The notes: generated by a model from the sequence alone, not told the origin. A stretch of DNA of 6,475 bases from Bacillota bacterium (GCA_017861355.1 JAGFXQ010000228.1:1-6475); one strand, 5' to 3'; counted from the stretch's first letter, positions 1 to 6,135 are shown. A program made the numbers and translations.

Positions 1-466
1 TGATTTTATCGAGGATTCTGAAGTACGGTTAATCGGCTGTGAAGCCGCTGGTTTGGGAGTGGATACCGATAAAACGGCGGCTACAATGTCTACCGGATCC
101 ATGGGAATCTTCCATGGGATGAAATCCTATTTCTGTCAGGATGAATATGGTCAGATTGCTCCGGTATATTCGATTTCAGCAGGACTTGACTACCCGGGAA
201 TCGGTCCGGAACATGCTAACCTTAGTGATACCGGTAGAGCGGAGTATGTACCAATCACCGATCAGGAAGCAGTAGATGCTTTCGAATTTCTGGCCAGGAT
301 GGAGGGAATTATCCCTGCCATTGAAAGTGCGCATGCAGTAGCATATGCCAGAAAGCTTGCACCGTCCATGAATAAGGATCAGATTATCGTGATCAATCTC
401 TCCGGCAGAGGGGACAAGGATGTGGCTGCAATTGCCAGATACAGGGGGGAACAGCTCTATGAATAG
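1..466 (+). CDS. trpB: Tryptophan synthase beta chain, 3' part (5' end outside window)
   Basis: This is the C-terminal part of the PLP-dependent beta subunit of tryptophan synthase, which condenses indole with L-serine to form tryptophan in the cytoplasmic alpha2-beta2 complex. The open frame is already open at base 2 and runs for 154 codons before the TAG at 464-466, so an internal GTG or ATG near 53 is not a real start. Recognisable beta-subunit signatures are AGLDYPGIGPEHA, the GRAEY stretch, IPAIESAHA, and NLSGRGDKD near the end; the serine in the last motif corresponds to the one that contacts the PLP ring nitrogen in characterised TrpB. The end looks complete for the family. Its stop codon is overlapped by the trpA start (ATGAATAG), indicating translational coupling. 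No lesion is seen in the visible part. Confidence 0.97.
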   Translation, partial: DFIEDSEVRLIGCEAAGLGVDTDKTAATMSTGSMGIFHGMKSYFCQDEYGQIAPVYSISAGLDYPGIGPEHANLSDTGRAEYVPITDQEAVDAFEFLARMEGIIPAIESAHAVAYARKLAPSMNKDQIIVINLSGRGDKDVAAIARYRGEQLYE

Positions 467-1168
467 ATTACAGGAAGTATTTCAGAATAAGAAAGCATTT
501 ATCCCATTTATTACAGCCGGTGATCCTTGCCTCGCTACAACAAAGCAACTGGTTCTTCATATGGCTGAAGCCGGTGCGGATCTGATTGAGCTTGGGATTC
601 CTTTCTCCGATCCGGTTGCAGAAGGCCCTGTGATACAGGAAGCAGATTATCGTGCGTTAAGCGCAGGGGTTACAACAGATAAGATCTTTACTATGGTTGA
701 GGAGCTTCGAATCGAAAGCAAAGTTCCGATTGCCTTCATGACCTTGTTCCGGATCTTCCCTATGAAGAAAAGGAGGAGCTGGAGCCGTTCTGTGAGGAAT
801 ATGGTATAATCTTGATCTCAATGATCGCTCCAACCTCAAAGGAACGGATTCAGAAGATAGCAGAAGATGCCAAGGGATTCCTATACTGTGTGTCTTCGAT
901 GGGTGTAACCGGTGTCAGAAGTGAGATAGGAAGCGGAGTCGCGGCTATGATAGCTCAGGTGAAGGAAGTGAAAGACCTTCCCTGTGCCATTGGTTTCGGT
1001 ATCTCGTCACCGGAACAGGCTAAGGCTATGGCTTCGTTCGCAGATGGGGTTATCGTAGGAAGCGCTATAGTGAAAATTATTGCAGAACATGGAGAAGAAT
1101 GTGTTCCTTATGTAGAAGACTACGTGCGTAGAATAAAGGAGGCTTGCCTTTCATGTCAGTCAATGTGA
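459..1168 (+). pseudogene. trpA: Tryptophan synthase alpha chain, broken by an internal deletion with frameshift
   Basis: TrpA normally cleaves indole-3-glycerol phosphate and channels indole to TrpB. The start is ATG 459, overlapping the trpB stop and preceded by a G-rich ribosome binding site at 444-451. Codons 1-95 read as normal TrpA: FIPFITAGDP, the catalytic glutamate in LIELGIPFSDP (residue 44), and AEGP, where the second catalytic acid is E55 instead of the D of E. coli. After VPIAFMT (ending at 743) the family expects about 26 residues covering barrel strand 4, helix 4 and the start of strand 5. Instead the sequence jumps straight to VPDLPYEEKEELEPF, now in the +2 frame from 746. That frame continues normally through GVTG, GFGIS and VGSAIVKII to TGA 1166-1168. 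Literal translation of the first frame ends at TAA 807-809 after 116 residues. About 76 bp are therefore inferred to be missing. The product should be inactive. A genuine mutation is favoured, but an assembly error is not excluded. Confidence 0.9.
1135..1142 (+). promoter_or_regulatory. Ribosome binding site that fixes the trpD start
   Basis: AAAGGAGG lies 10 bases before ATG 1153 but only one base before the TTG at 1144, which would otherwise give a slightly longer frame. The spacing supports ATG 1153. The site lies inside the 3' end of trpA. Confidence 0.75.
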
Positions 1169-2193
1169 ATGAGGTATTACAGAAGCTGAATGTAGGGCAG
1201 GAGTTGTCAGCACAGGAAGCATATGATATGATTACTGCAATACATCATAATCTGCTGTCAGACATTCAGATTATGAGATTTCAGGTGGCTTTATTAATGA
1301 AAGGACCTACTCTGATTGAAATATCTGCTATTGCAAAAGCAATGAGAGATTATTGTATCCCGGTAAAACCGGAGGTGGACAGTGAACTGATGGATACCTG
1401 CGGGACCGGAGGAGGGCTAAGTACCTTTAATATCTCAACTGCGGTAGCTTTTATCGCAGCAGCTGCCGGTATAAAAGTCGCTAAGACCGGAAGTAAGTCA
1501 AGTACAATTCTGTCGGGAAGCGCTGATGTTTTGGAAGCATTGGGAATTCAGATTAATCAGACTCCGAGGGGAGTAGAGAAGATGATTGAGGAGGTAGGGA
1601 TTGCCTTCCTATATGCACCGTTATTTCATCCAGTGATGCAGAAAATGATACATCCGGAGAAGGATCTTGGAATAAAGACCATCTTCTATACAATTATTGG
1701 GCCTCTGATTAACCCTGCCAAAGCAACCCGTCATGTGATGGGTGTCTATAAGCCTGAGCTGCTAAACACGGTTAGTCAGGTCGCACTGGAGCTTAATTAT
1801 ACACGTGCGTTATTTGTTCATGGGGAAGGTGGGATGGATGAGATCTCACTCCTTGGTAAGTCTTACATCCAAGAACTGAAGAACGGTAAAATTACCGATT
1901 ATGAACTGGTACCGGAAGATTTGGGTCTGGTTCGCTGTAAGCCAAATGACATCATCACCGGTACTCCGGAGGCAAATGCAGTTATGATTCGTGATGTATT
2001 CTCAGGAAAGAACAAAGGACCTCGTAGACAGGCGGTACTACTGAATGCTGCAGCAGCGTTGATGATAGGGGAGAAAGCAGACAGCTTAAAAGAGGGATTA
2101 AAACTCGCGAGTGAGATAATCGAGAGTGGTATGGCTCAGAATAAGCTGAATGAGTTGACGGAAGCCTCTCATGCCTATAAAACATTGAATTGA
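1153..2193 (+). CDS. trpD: Anthranilate phosphoribosyltransferase, divergent active-site motifs
   Basis: TrpD transfers the phosphoribosyl group of PRPP to anthranilate, the second step after chorismate in tryptophan synthesis. The 346-residue product has the usual family length, with the N-terminal helical part (about 1-75) followed by the glycosyltransferase family 3 alpha/beta domain. Visible signatures are DTCGTGG (81-87), TFNIST (91-96), SGSADVLEALG (121-131), GPLINPA (183-189), GEGGMDE (224-230) and the C-terminal LLNAAAAL. The start at ATG 1153 overlaps the trpA stop by 16 bases. Several positions that are normally near-invariant differ: GTGGDG is shortened to GTGGG, the KHGN PRPP/anthranilate motif reads KTGS (111-114), and the anthranilate-contacting arginine region (VRKELG in classic enzymes) reads PEKDLG (168-173). 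A divergent TrpD subfamily or an altered substrate is possible; the overall fold assignment is secure. No clear terminator follows the gene. Confidence 0.88.
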   Translation: MSVNVNEVLQKLNVGQELSAQEAYDMITAIHHNLLSDIQIMRFQVALLMKGPTLIEISAIAKAMRDYCIPVKPEVDSELMDTCGTGGGLSTFNISTAVAFIAAAAGIKVAKTGSKSSTILSGSADVLEALGIQINQTPRGVEKMIEEVGIAFLYAPLFHPVMQKMIHPEKDLGIKTIFYTIIGPLINPAKATRHVMGVYKPELLNTVSQVALELNYTRALFVHGEGGMDEISLLGKSYIQELKNGKITDYELVPEDLGLVRCKPNDIITGTPEANAVMIRDVFSGKNKGPRRQAVLLNAAAALMIGEKADSLKEGLKLASEIIESGMAQNKLNELTEASHAYKTLN

Positions 2194-2325
2194 AATATCA
2201 AAAGGAACCCACTAACCAAGACAACCATACCACATTCTGTGCAAGACTAAAATCATTAAACATGAATTTACCCTTGCAATCAAAAAAATTACTATTACAT
2301 TTAACAAATTATTTTAAAAAAGTGA

Positions 2326-2356
2326 TTGACATTTACGTTACGTCAAGGTGTAGACT
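2326..2356 (+). promoter_or_regulatory. MerR-type promoter/operator for the TipA-like regulator
   Basis: A consensus -35 TTGACA (2326-2331) and a -10 like TAGACT (2351-2356) are separated by 19 bp, the over-long spacing that MerR-family activators correct by twisting DNA. Between them, TTGAC (2326-2330) and GTCAA (2342-2346) form an inverted repeat. An A/T-rich tract lies just upstream (2281-2325). The ribosome binding site TAAGGAGGTG (2364-2373) and ATG 2379 follow almost at once, so the natural reading is autoregulation of the regulator gene. Confidence 0.8.
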
Positions 2357-2378
2357 CGATTTGTAAGGAGGTGGATGC

Positions 2379-3137
2379 ATGGAATATACAGTGCAAAAAT
2401 TAAGCCAAATGGCAGGTATCAGTACCAGAACACTCCGCTATTATGATGAGATTGGAATCTTAAAGCCGGCAAGAATCAATTCGTCAAAATATCGGATCTA
2501 TGGGCAAGCTGAGGTGGATCGTCTTCAACAGATCATGCTGTATCGCGAGATGGGAGTTAATCTGGATACGATTCAGGATATCCTCGGAGCAAAATCTTTT
2601 GATGAGATGGAAGCACTCAGAGAGCATCTGATCAAACTCCTTGCACAGAGAAAGCAAATCGATTTACTAATCAACAATGTTGAGAAGACGATAGAAAGTC
2701 GGGAAGGAAGACGTAATATGAAAGATAATGAGAAATTTGAAGGTTTCAAGAAAAAATTAGTGGAAGAAAATGAAGATAAGTACGGCAGGGAGATCAGAGA
2801 AAAATACGGTGATGACACTGTGAATGCCTCCAATGCTAAGATGATGAACATGACCAAGGATCAATATGAGGCCTTTGAAAAATTAGGGCAGGAAGTACTG
2901 GATACTTTGGAAGCAGCATTTGCTACCGGAGATCCGGCAGGCGAGCTCGGACAAAAGACAGCAGATCTTCACAGACAGTGGTTAAGCTATACCTGGGGAA
3001 GCTACAGCAAGGAAGCTCATGCAGGTCTTGCTCAGATGTATGTGGATGACGAAAGATTTACTGCTTTCTATGATAAGAAGAAGCCTGGTATGGCAGTATT
3101 TCTAAGGGATGCAATCCTTAAGTATACCGAGGCATAG
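2379..3137 (+). CDS. MerR-family transcriptional regulator with TipAS effector domain (TipA-like)
   Basis: A 252-residue cytoplasmic regulator. Residues 3-22 form the MerR helix-turn-helix (VQKLSQMAGISTRTLRYYD), followed by the wing region with IGILKP and RIY, then a helical dimerisation segment at about 75-107. From about 118 to the end it matches a TipAS-type all-helical ligand-binding domain (FEGFKKKLVEENEDKYG at its start; WLSYTWGSYSKEAHAGLAQMYVDDERF later). Length and layout match Streptomyces TipAL and Bacillus Mta-type activators, which sense hydrophobic drugs or peptides and activate their own and exporter genes. The start has a strong ribosome binding site and sits under a MerR-type promoter. 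The protein has no cysteine at all, so a metal-sensing role or TipA-like covalent capture of thiopeptides through cysteine is not expected. No transporter lies in the same transcription unit, so targets beyond its own promoter are unknown. Confidence 0.93.
   Translation: MEYTVQKLSQMAGISTRTLRYYDEIGILKPARINSSKYRIYGQAEVDRLQQIMLYREMGVNLDTIQDILGAKSFDEMEALREHLIKLLAQRKQIDLLINNVEKTIESREGRRNMKDNEKFEGFKKKLVEENEDKYGREIREKYGDDTVNASNAKMMNMTKDQYEAFEKLGQEVLDTLEAAFATGDPAGELGQKTADLHRQWLSYTWGSYSKEAHAGLAQMYVDDERFTAFYDKKKPGMAVFLRDAILKYTEA
2702..2720 (+). promoter_or_regulatory. Possible internal translation start for a standalone TipAS-like domain
   Basis: GGAAGGAAG (2702-2710) lies seven bases before the in-frame ATG 2718-2720 (Met114 of the regulator). 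Initiation here would give a 139-residue protein starting just before the effector domain. Streptomyces tipA is known to produce the short TipAS form from an internal start at nearly the same relative place. Here the evidence is only the site and its position. Confidence 0.4.
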
Positions 3138-3170
3138 TTATATCGAGTAGATTATACCAAGGCGTAATTA

Positions 3171-3250
3171 GCATACAGCTACGAGAGGTTTTATCAATCT
3201 TTCCGGTTAGGAGAGAAGCTGAACCTCTCGGGGCCGTATGCTTTTATTAT
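3171..3250 (+). terminator. Three-tier extended hairpin with U-rich tail, terminator of the merR-type gene
   Basis: GCATAC (3171-3176) pairs with GTATGC (3236-3241), GCT (3178-3180) with GGC (3232-3234, one G-U), CGAGAGGTT (3182-3190) with AACCTCTCG (3222-3230), and TCTTTCC (3198-3204) with GGAGAGA (3210-3216) around a GGTTA loop. The stem is immediately followed by TTTTATTATT. The U-tail and position 33 bases after a stop codon favour an intrinsic terminator. The structure is longer and more subdivided than most, so a stable small RNA or processed 3' end is an alternative. Confidence 0.72.
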
Positions 3251-3284
3251 TGTATTAATTATTCTTTTATAACAATGAAAATAT

Positions 3285-3293
3285 TGATATAAT
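3285..3293 (+). promoter_or_regulatory. Extended -10 promoter of the antiporter operon
   Basis: TGATATAAT matches the extended -10 form TGnTATAAT exactly. No good -35 lies at the right distance (the A/T-rich sequence near 3265-3270 is weak), which is typical of extended -10 promoters. It would start transcription near 3300, about 50 bases before the antiporter start and downstream of the hairpin terminator, making the antiporter operon independent of the regulator gene. Confidence 0.55.
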
Positions 3294-3352
3294 AACAATA
3301 ATTGAGTATGCTTCATTGATAAAAACTTTTGATATACATCGGAGGATAAACT

Positions 3353-4552
3353 ATGCTAACCAGTATTGCCTATATTTTTCTACTTGGTCTGTTATTAGGA
3401 TCTATTTTCAATAAGCTTAAGCTACCTAGCTTACTTGGTATGCTGATTACCGGAATGATCTTAAGTCCCTATGCACTTAATCTATTGGATGATAAGATAC
3501 TGAATATCTCACCGGAGCTTCGACAGTTAGCTCTGGTTATTATTCTAACCAGAGCAGGGTTATCCCTGGATCTGGGCGATCTGAAAAAAGTGGGAAGACC
3601 GGCAGTTCTGATGTGCTTTGTTCCTGCCTGCTTTGAGATGTTAGGAATTATCCTGTTAGCACCGCCTCTGCTCCACGTAACGATTCTGGAAGCTGCAATA
3701 ATGGGCGCAGTTGTAGCTGCTGTGTCACCGGCAGTAATAGTTCCGAGAATGATTAAGCTGATGGAGGAGGGTTATGGTACCAAGAACAGTATTCCAAGCC
3801 TGATTCTGGCCGGAGCTTCGGTGGATGATGTATTTGTGATCGTTGTATTCACTGCATTAACGGGCCTTGCCCAAGGAAAAACAGTGGATGTGTATTCCTT
3901 CCTCCGCATACCGATCTCCATTCTGGTAGGAATTATTGTAGGTATCGTATTAGGCTATATCCTATACCGATTCTTCCGTCAATTTCATCTTAGAGATTCC
4001 GCTAAGGTGATCATATTATTAGGCATGAGTTTTCTGCTGATTGAACTGGAGAAGAGGATTGGAAGCTTCATCCCCATCTCCGGTTTGATTGCTATCATGA
4101 GTATGGCAGCAACCATTTATAAGAAATACGAGGTTCTGGCCAAGCGACTATCGGATAAATTCAACCGCTTATGGGTAGCAGCTGAGATACTCCTTTTTGT
4201 ATTAGTCGGTGCTACGGTCAATCTGCAATATGCCTTAGCAGCTGGACTAGTCTCACTGGTGGTGATCTTTGGAGCTTTGCTTGTACGTATGGTTGGAGTT
4301 TATTGCTGCCTAATTAAGACGAAGCTGCCCATCAAGGAGCGTGTCTTCTGCATGATAGCCTATACTCCGAAGGCCACGGTTCAAGCTGCCATCGGTGCTA
4401 TACCTCTCTCCATGGGTCTGGCTTGTGGAGATAAAGTGCTAACGGTTGCTGTACTTTCCATCATTTTTACAGCTCCGCTGGGAGCATTCATCATTGATAG
4501 GAATTATCGCCGTCTATTAGAACGATCAAATAATGAGGAGGAGATCTCATGA
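3353..4552 (+). CDS. CPA-family cation/proton antiporter, membrane domain only
   Basis: A 399-residue integral membrane protein of the Na+/H+ exchanger superfamily (CPA1/CPA2 fold), which exchanges Na+ or K+ for protons across the cytoplasmic membrane. It is almost entirely hydrophobic helices, about 12, beginning directly at residue 4. Family-like features include the N-terminal LPSLLGMLITGMILSP, AAVSPAVIVPRM near 122-133, and the paired aspartates D158-D159 in GASVDDVFVIV, the place of the ion-binding DD motif of electrogenic CPA2-type antiporters. Near the end, a TPKATVQAAIGAIPL segment fits the late conserved helix. The protein stops soon after the last helix with a short charged tail (RSNNEEEIS), so there is no RCK/TrkA-N or universal-stress domain as in full-length Kef proteins. 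GGAGG (3341-3345) lies seven bases before the ATG. The stop overlaps the next gene by four bases (ATGA), implying coupling with the flavoprotein. Cation specificity cannot be read from the sequence. Confidence 0.9.
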   Translation: MLTSIAYIFLLGLLLGSIFNKLKLPSLLGMLITGMILSPYALNLLDDKILNISPELRQLALVIILTRAGLSLDLGDLKKVGRPAVLMCFVPACFEMLGIILLAPPLLHVTILEAAIMGAVVAAVSPAVIVPRMIKLMEEGYGTKNSIPSLILAGASVDDVFVIVVFTALTGLAQGKTVDVYSFLRIPISILVGIIVGIVLGYILYRFFRQFHLRDSAKVIILLGMSFLLIELEKRIGSFIPISGLIAIMSMAATIYKKYEVLAKRLSDKFNRLWVAAEILLFVLVGATVNLQYALAAGLVSLVVIFGALLVRMVGVYCCLIKTKLPIKERVFCMIAYTPKATVQAAIGAIPLSMGLACGDKVLTVAVLSIIFTAPLGAFIIDRNYRRLLERSNNEEEIS

Positions 4553-5259
4553 AGATCACAGTGATCAACGGAAATGCAAGACATGGAAGTACTTGGAACT
4601 GCAAGGAGCTTTTTTGTAAGGAGCTCGAGAAGTATGATCAGATAAGTGTTACGGAATTTGTTATGCCAAAGGATACACCCACTCAATGTGTCGGCTGTTT
4701 CAATTGTTTTAATAAAGGAGAAAACAACTGTCCTCACTATGAATATATCCGACCGGTGGTAGAGGCGCTTGAGGAAGCAGATTTGATCATCATGACCTCG
4801 CCTGTTTATGCCGGAGATATTACTGGCGGGCTGAAGGTACTGTTAGACCATCTGAGTTATCGTTGGATGTCTCATCGACCGAGTCCTAAGATGTTTCATA
4901 AGGCTGCATTAACTATCGTTACTACAGCAGGCGCCGGAAAGAAGCATGCAACGAAGACCATGACGAATAGCTTGTCCTTCTGGGGAGTGAAGAGAATCTT
5001 CTCGTTTCAAAGCTCTGTAGCTGCGATGCGTTGGGAGGATGTGAAGCCCGAGAAAAAAGCGAAAATTGAAAAGTTGGTCGTAAAACAAGCAAAGAAGATA
5101 TATCATACAATACATAATATGGAGCGTATTTCGTATCCCTTCCTAAGGGGCCTTCTCTTTAAGATTATGGCAGCAATGCAGAAAAGTAATAATTGGAATC
5201 CAATTGATCGAAAACATTGGGAAGAGAAGGGATGGTTAAATGGAGCAAAACCTTATTAA
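4549..5259 (+). CDS. Flavodoxin-fold FMN-dependent NAD(P)H oxidoreductase with four-cysteine motif
   Basis: A 236-residue cytoplasmic protein. The first strand and phosphate-binding loop are visible as ITVINGNARHGSTWN (residues 3-17), and the second flavin-contact segment as IIMTSPVYAGDITGGLK (80-96), together diagnostic of the NADPH-dependent FMN reductase/flavodoxin-like family. Between them is a cysteine cluster C47-X2-C50-X2-C53-X7-C61, spaced like the compact cluster motif of archaeal and clostridial iron-sulfur flavoproteins (Isf). Many relatives keep such cysteines without proven cluster binding. The C-terminal 80 residues are basic and helical, with a hydrophobic patch (YPFLRGLLFKIMAAM) that could touch a membrane or partner. 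The ATG overlaps the antiporter stop and has GGAGGAG (4537-4543) five bases upstream, so both products are likely made together. By analogy with KefF/KefG, it could be an ancillary or redox-sensing subunit of the antiporter; that role is inference. Confidence 0.88.
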   Translation: MKITVINGNARHGSTWNCKELFCKELEKYDQISVTEFVMPKDTPTQCVGCFNCFNKGENNCPHYEYIRPVVEALEEADLIIMTSPVYAGDITGGLKVLLDHLSYRWMSHRPSPKMFHKAALTIVTTAGAGKKHATKTMTNSLSFWGVKRIFSFQSSVAAMRWEDVKPEKKAKIEKLVVKQAKKIYHTIHNMERISYPFLRGLLFKIMAAMQKSNNWNPIDRKHWEEKGWLNGAKPY

Positions 5260-5365
5260 AACGGTTGCGATCATTGGCTTGGGTGTATTAAGAATTCTAC
5301 TTGACACACCGGTGAACCAAGATCTCTTCAAAACAATCAAAGGAATCGAGAGCAGTTATAAATAA
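5240..5365 (+). CDS. Small 41-residue putative membrane protein
   Basis: An ATG at 5240 opens a 41-codon frame ending at TAA 5363-5365, overlapping the last 20 bases of the flavoprotein gene in a different frame. AGAAGGGA (5224-5231) lies eight bases upstream as a plausible ribosome binding site. The product begins MEQNLIKTVAII, has one hydrophobic stretch (about residues 6-21, VAIIGLGVLRILL at its core) and a polar basic tail ending in ESSYK. It fits a single-helix small membrane protein made from the antiporter operon, before the terminator. No family is recognised. It could be an accessory subunit of the antiporter or an unselected frame; the overlap, ribosome binding site and amphipathic make-up favour a real gene. 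Confidence 0.55.
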   Translation: MEQNLIKTVAIIGLGVLRILLDTPVNQDLFKTIKGIESSYK

Positions 5366-5401
5366 AGTTAGCTTTGTCAGTTTGTTGAATCATGAATTTA
5401 G

Positions 5402-5461
5402 AAAGGGCTGTTACAAAATCACAAAGGTCTTACCCTTGTATTTTGTAACAGCCCTTTTTGT
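5402..5461. terminator. Long hairpin terminator between convergent genes
   Basis: An 18-bp perfect stem pairs 5402-5419 with 5440-5457 (AAAGGGCTGTTACAAAAT and its complement). Its loop holds a second hairpin, ACAAAGG (5421-5427) with CCCTTGT (5433-5439), around TCTTA. On the + strand the stem runs into TTTTT, giving a strong intrinsic terminator for the antiporter operon. Reading the - strand, the stem also ends in a short T run, so it may end the TetR gene's transcript as well. Confidence 0.9.
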
Positions 5462-5474
5462 TTTCTCTAATTAT

Positions 5475-6080
5475 TTAAGTCGTAAGCATATCTACAACTG
5501 CATTCACCGCAACATCAGTCATAACATCATAATTTAGATATTCGTGCTGATGATATACGATTTCATGACTAAGATTTTCGATAATATCAATGATTAGATG
5601 AGCCTTCTCATAAGCATTGGAAGGACATATATCATTTTCCTTCATCAGTTCCACCAGGTAGGTCGCTATATTGGATTGAAAGCTGCAGAACAGATCGCTG
5701 ATCTCTTTGTCCGTGTGAGAGAGTGCCTGCATCTCTTCATGAACTGTCTTATTCATTGTATGAGCTTTTGTAAGGTCGATGATGATATCTCTGATTGCCT
5801 TGGATAAATTAATAGGCTTTTCCATCAGTTTGATCGTATCATAGATGGGATAGGTAATACTGCTTTCATAAAGCTCAATCACATCCATAAAAATATCTTT
5901 TTTATCTTTAAAATAATTATATACGATTCCGGTTGATACTCCTGCAAGCTTCGCAATCTCAGCAGTATTGGTATTATGATAGCCCTTCTCGCAGAATAAT
6001 TGATATCCGGCTTCAATAATCTTATTTCTTTTTTCAATAGAGCGTTGCTGTTGCGGCGTTCTTATCTGTTGATTTCCCAT
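5475..6080 (-). CDS. TetR/AcrR-family transcriptional regulator
   Basis: A 201-residue DNA-binding protein of typical TetR length. The N-terminal domain is clear: RNKIIEAGYQLFCEKGY (about 18-34), then the helix-turn-helix TAEIAKLAGVSTGIVYNYFKDKKDIF (39-64), where STGIVYNYF is the recognition helix and following tyrosines. The remaining C-terminal part is all-helical and divergent, as expected of the ligand-binding and dimerisation domain, so the inducer cannot be predicted. The start ATG at 6080 has an excellent site (AAAGGAGG, with GGAGG at 6088-6092) seven bases upstream. The gene is divergent from an ABC transporter ATPase gene, with inverted repeats in the shared region, so it most likely represses that transporter and itself. 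It is convergent with the antiporter operon. Confidence 0.95.
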   Translation of the reverse strand: MGNQQIRTPQQQRSIEKRNKIIEAGYQLFCEKGYHNTNTAEIAKLAGVSTGIVYNYFKDKKDIFMDVIELYESSITYPIYDTIKLMEKPINLSKAIRDIIIDLTKAHTMNKTVHEEMQALSHTDKEISDLFCSFQSNIATYLVELMKENDICPSNAYEKAHLIIDIIENLSHEIVYHQHEYLNYDVMTDVAVNAVVDMLTT

Positions 6081-6106
6081 GGTAAAGCCTCCTTTTGCCT
6101 AATTTG

Positions 6107-6135
6107 ATTATAATAATGAAAATCGATTTCGTCAA
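6107..6135 (-). promoter_or_regulatory. Promoter of the TetR-family gene
   Basis: On the - strand, TTGACG (6130-6135) and TATAAT (6107-6112) are separated by exactly 17 bp. The spacer contains the perfect 10-bp palindrome AAATCGATTT (6120-6129), a possible regulator contact. Transcription would begin near 6100, giving a short leader of about 20 bases that is mostly the ribosome binding site. Confidence 0.8.

Noticed and set aside
1144..1152. TTG 1144 as the trpD start
   Set aside because: The AAAGGAGG site is only one base away; ATG 1153 has proper spacing.
812..1168. Independent 118-codon gene starting at TTG 812
   Set aside because: It is the 3' part of trpA after the deletion; homology continues upstream of 812 to 746 and there is no ribosome binding site for the TTG.
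2194..2325. Terminator after trpD
   Set aside because: No stable GC-containing hairpin followed by a T run was found; only A/T-rich sequence is visible.
2573..2857. 94-codon antisense frame within the merR-type gene
   Set aside because: It is a shadow of a clearly conserved coding region, with no ribosome binding site or family resemblance.
3171..3352. Ion-sensing riboswitch for the antiporter gene
   Set aside because: The hairpin lies upstream of the likely antiporter promoter and no known ion-riboswitch consensus could be recognised.
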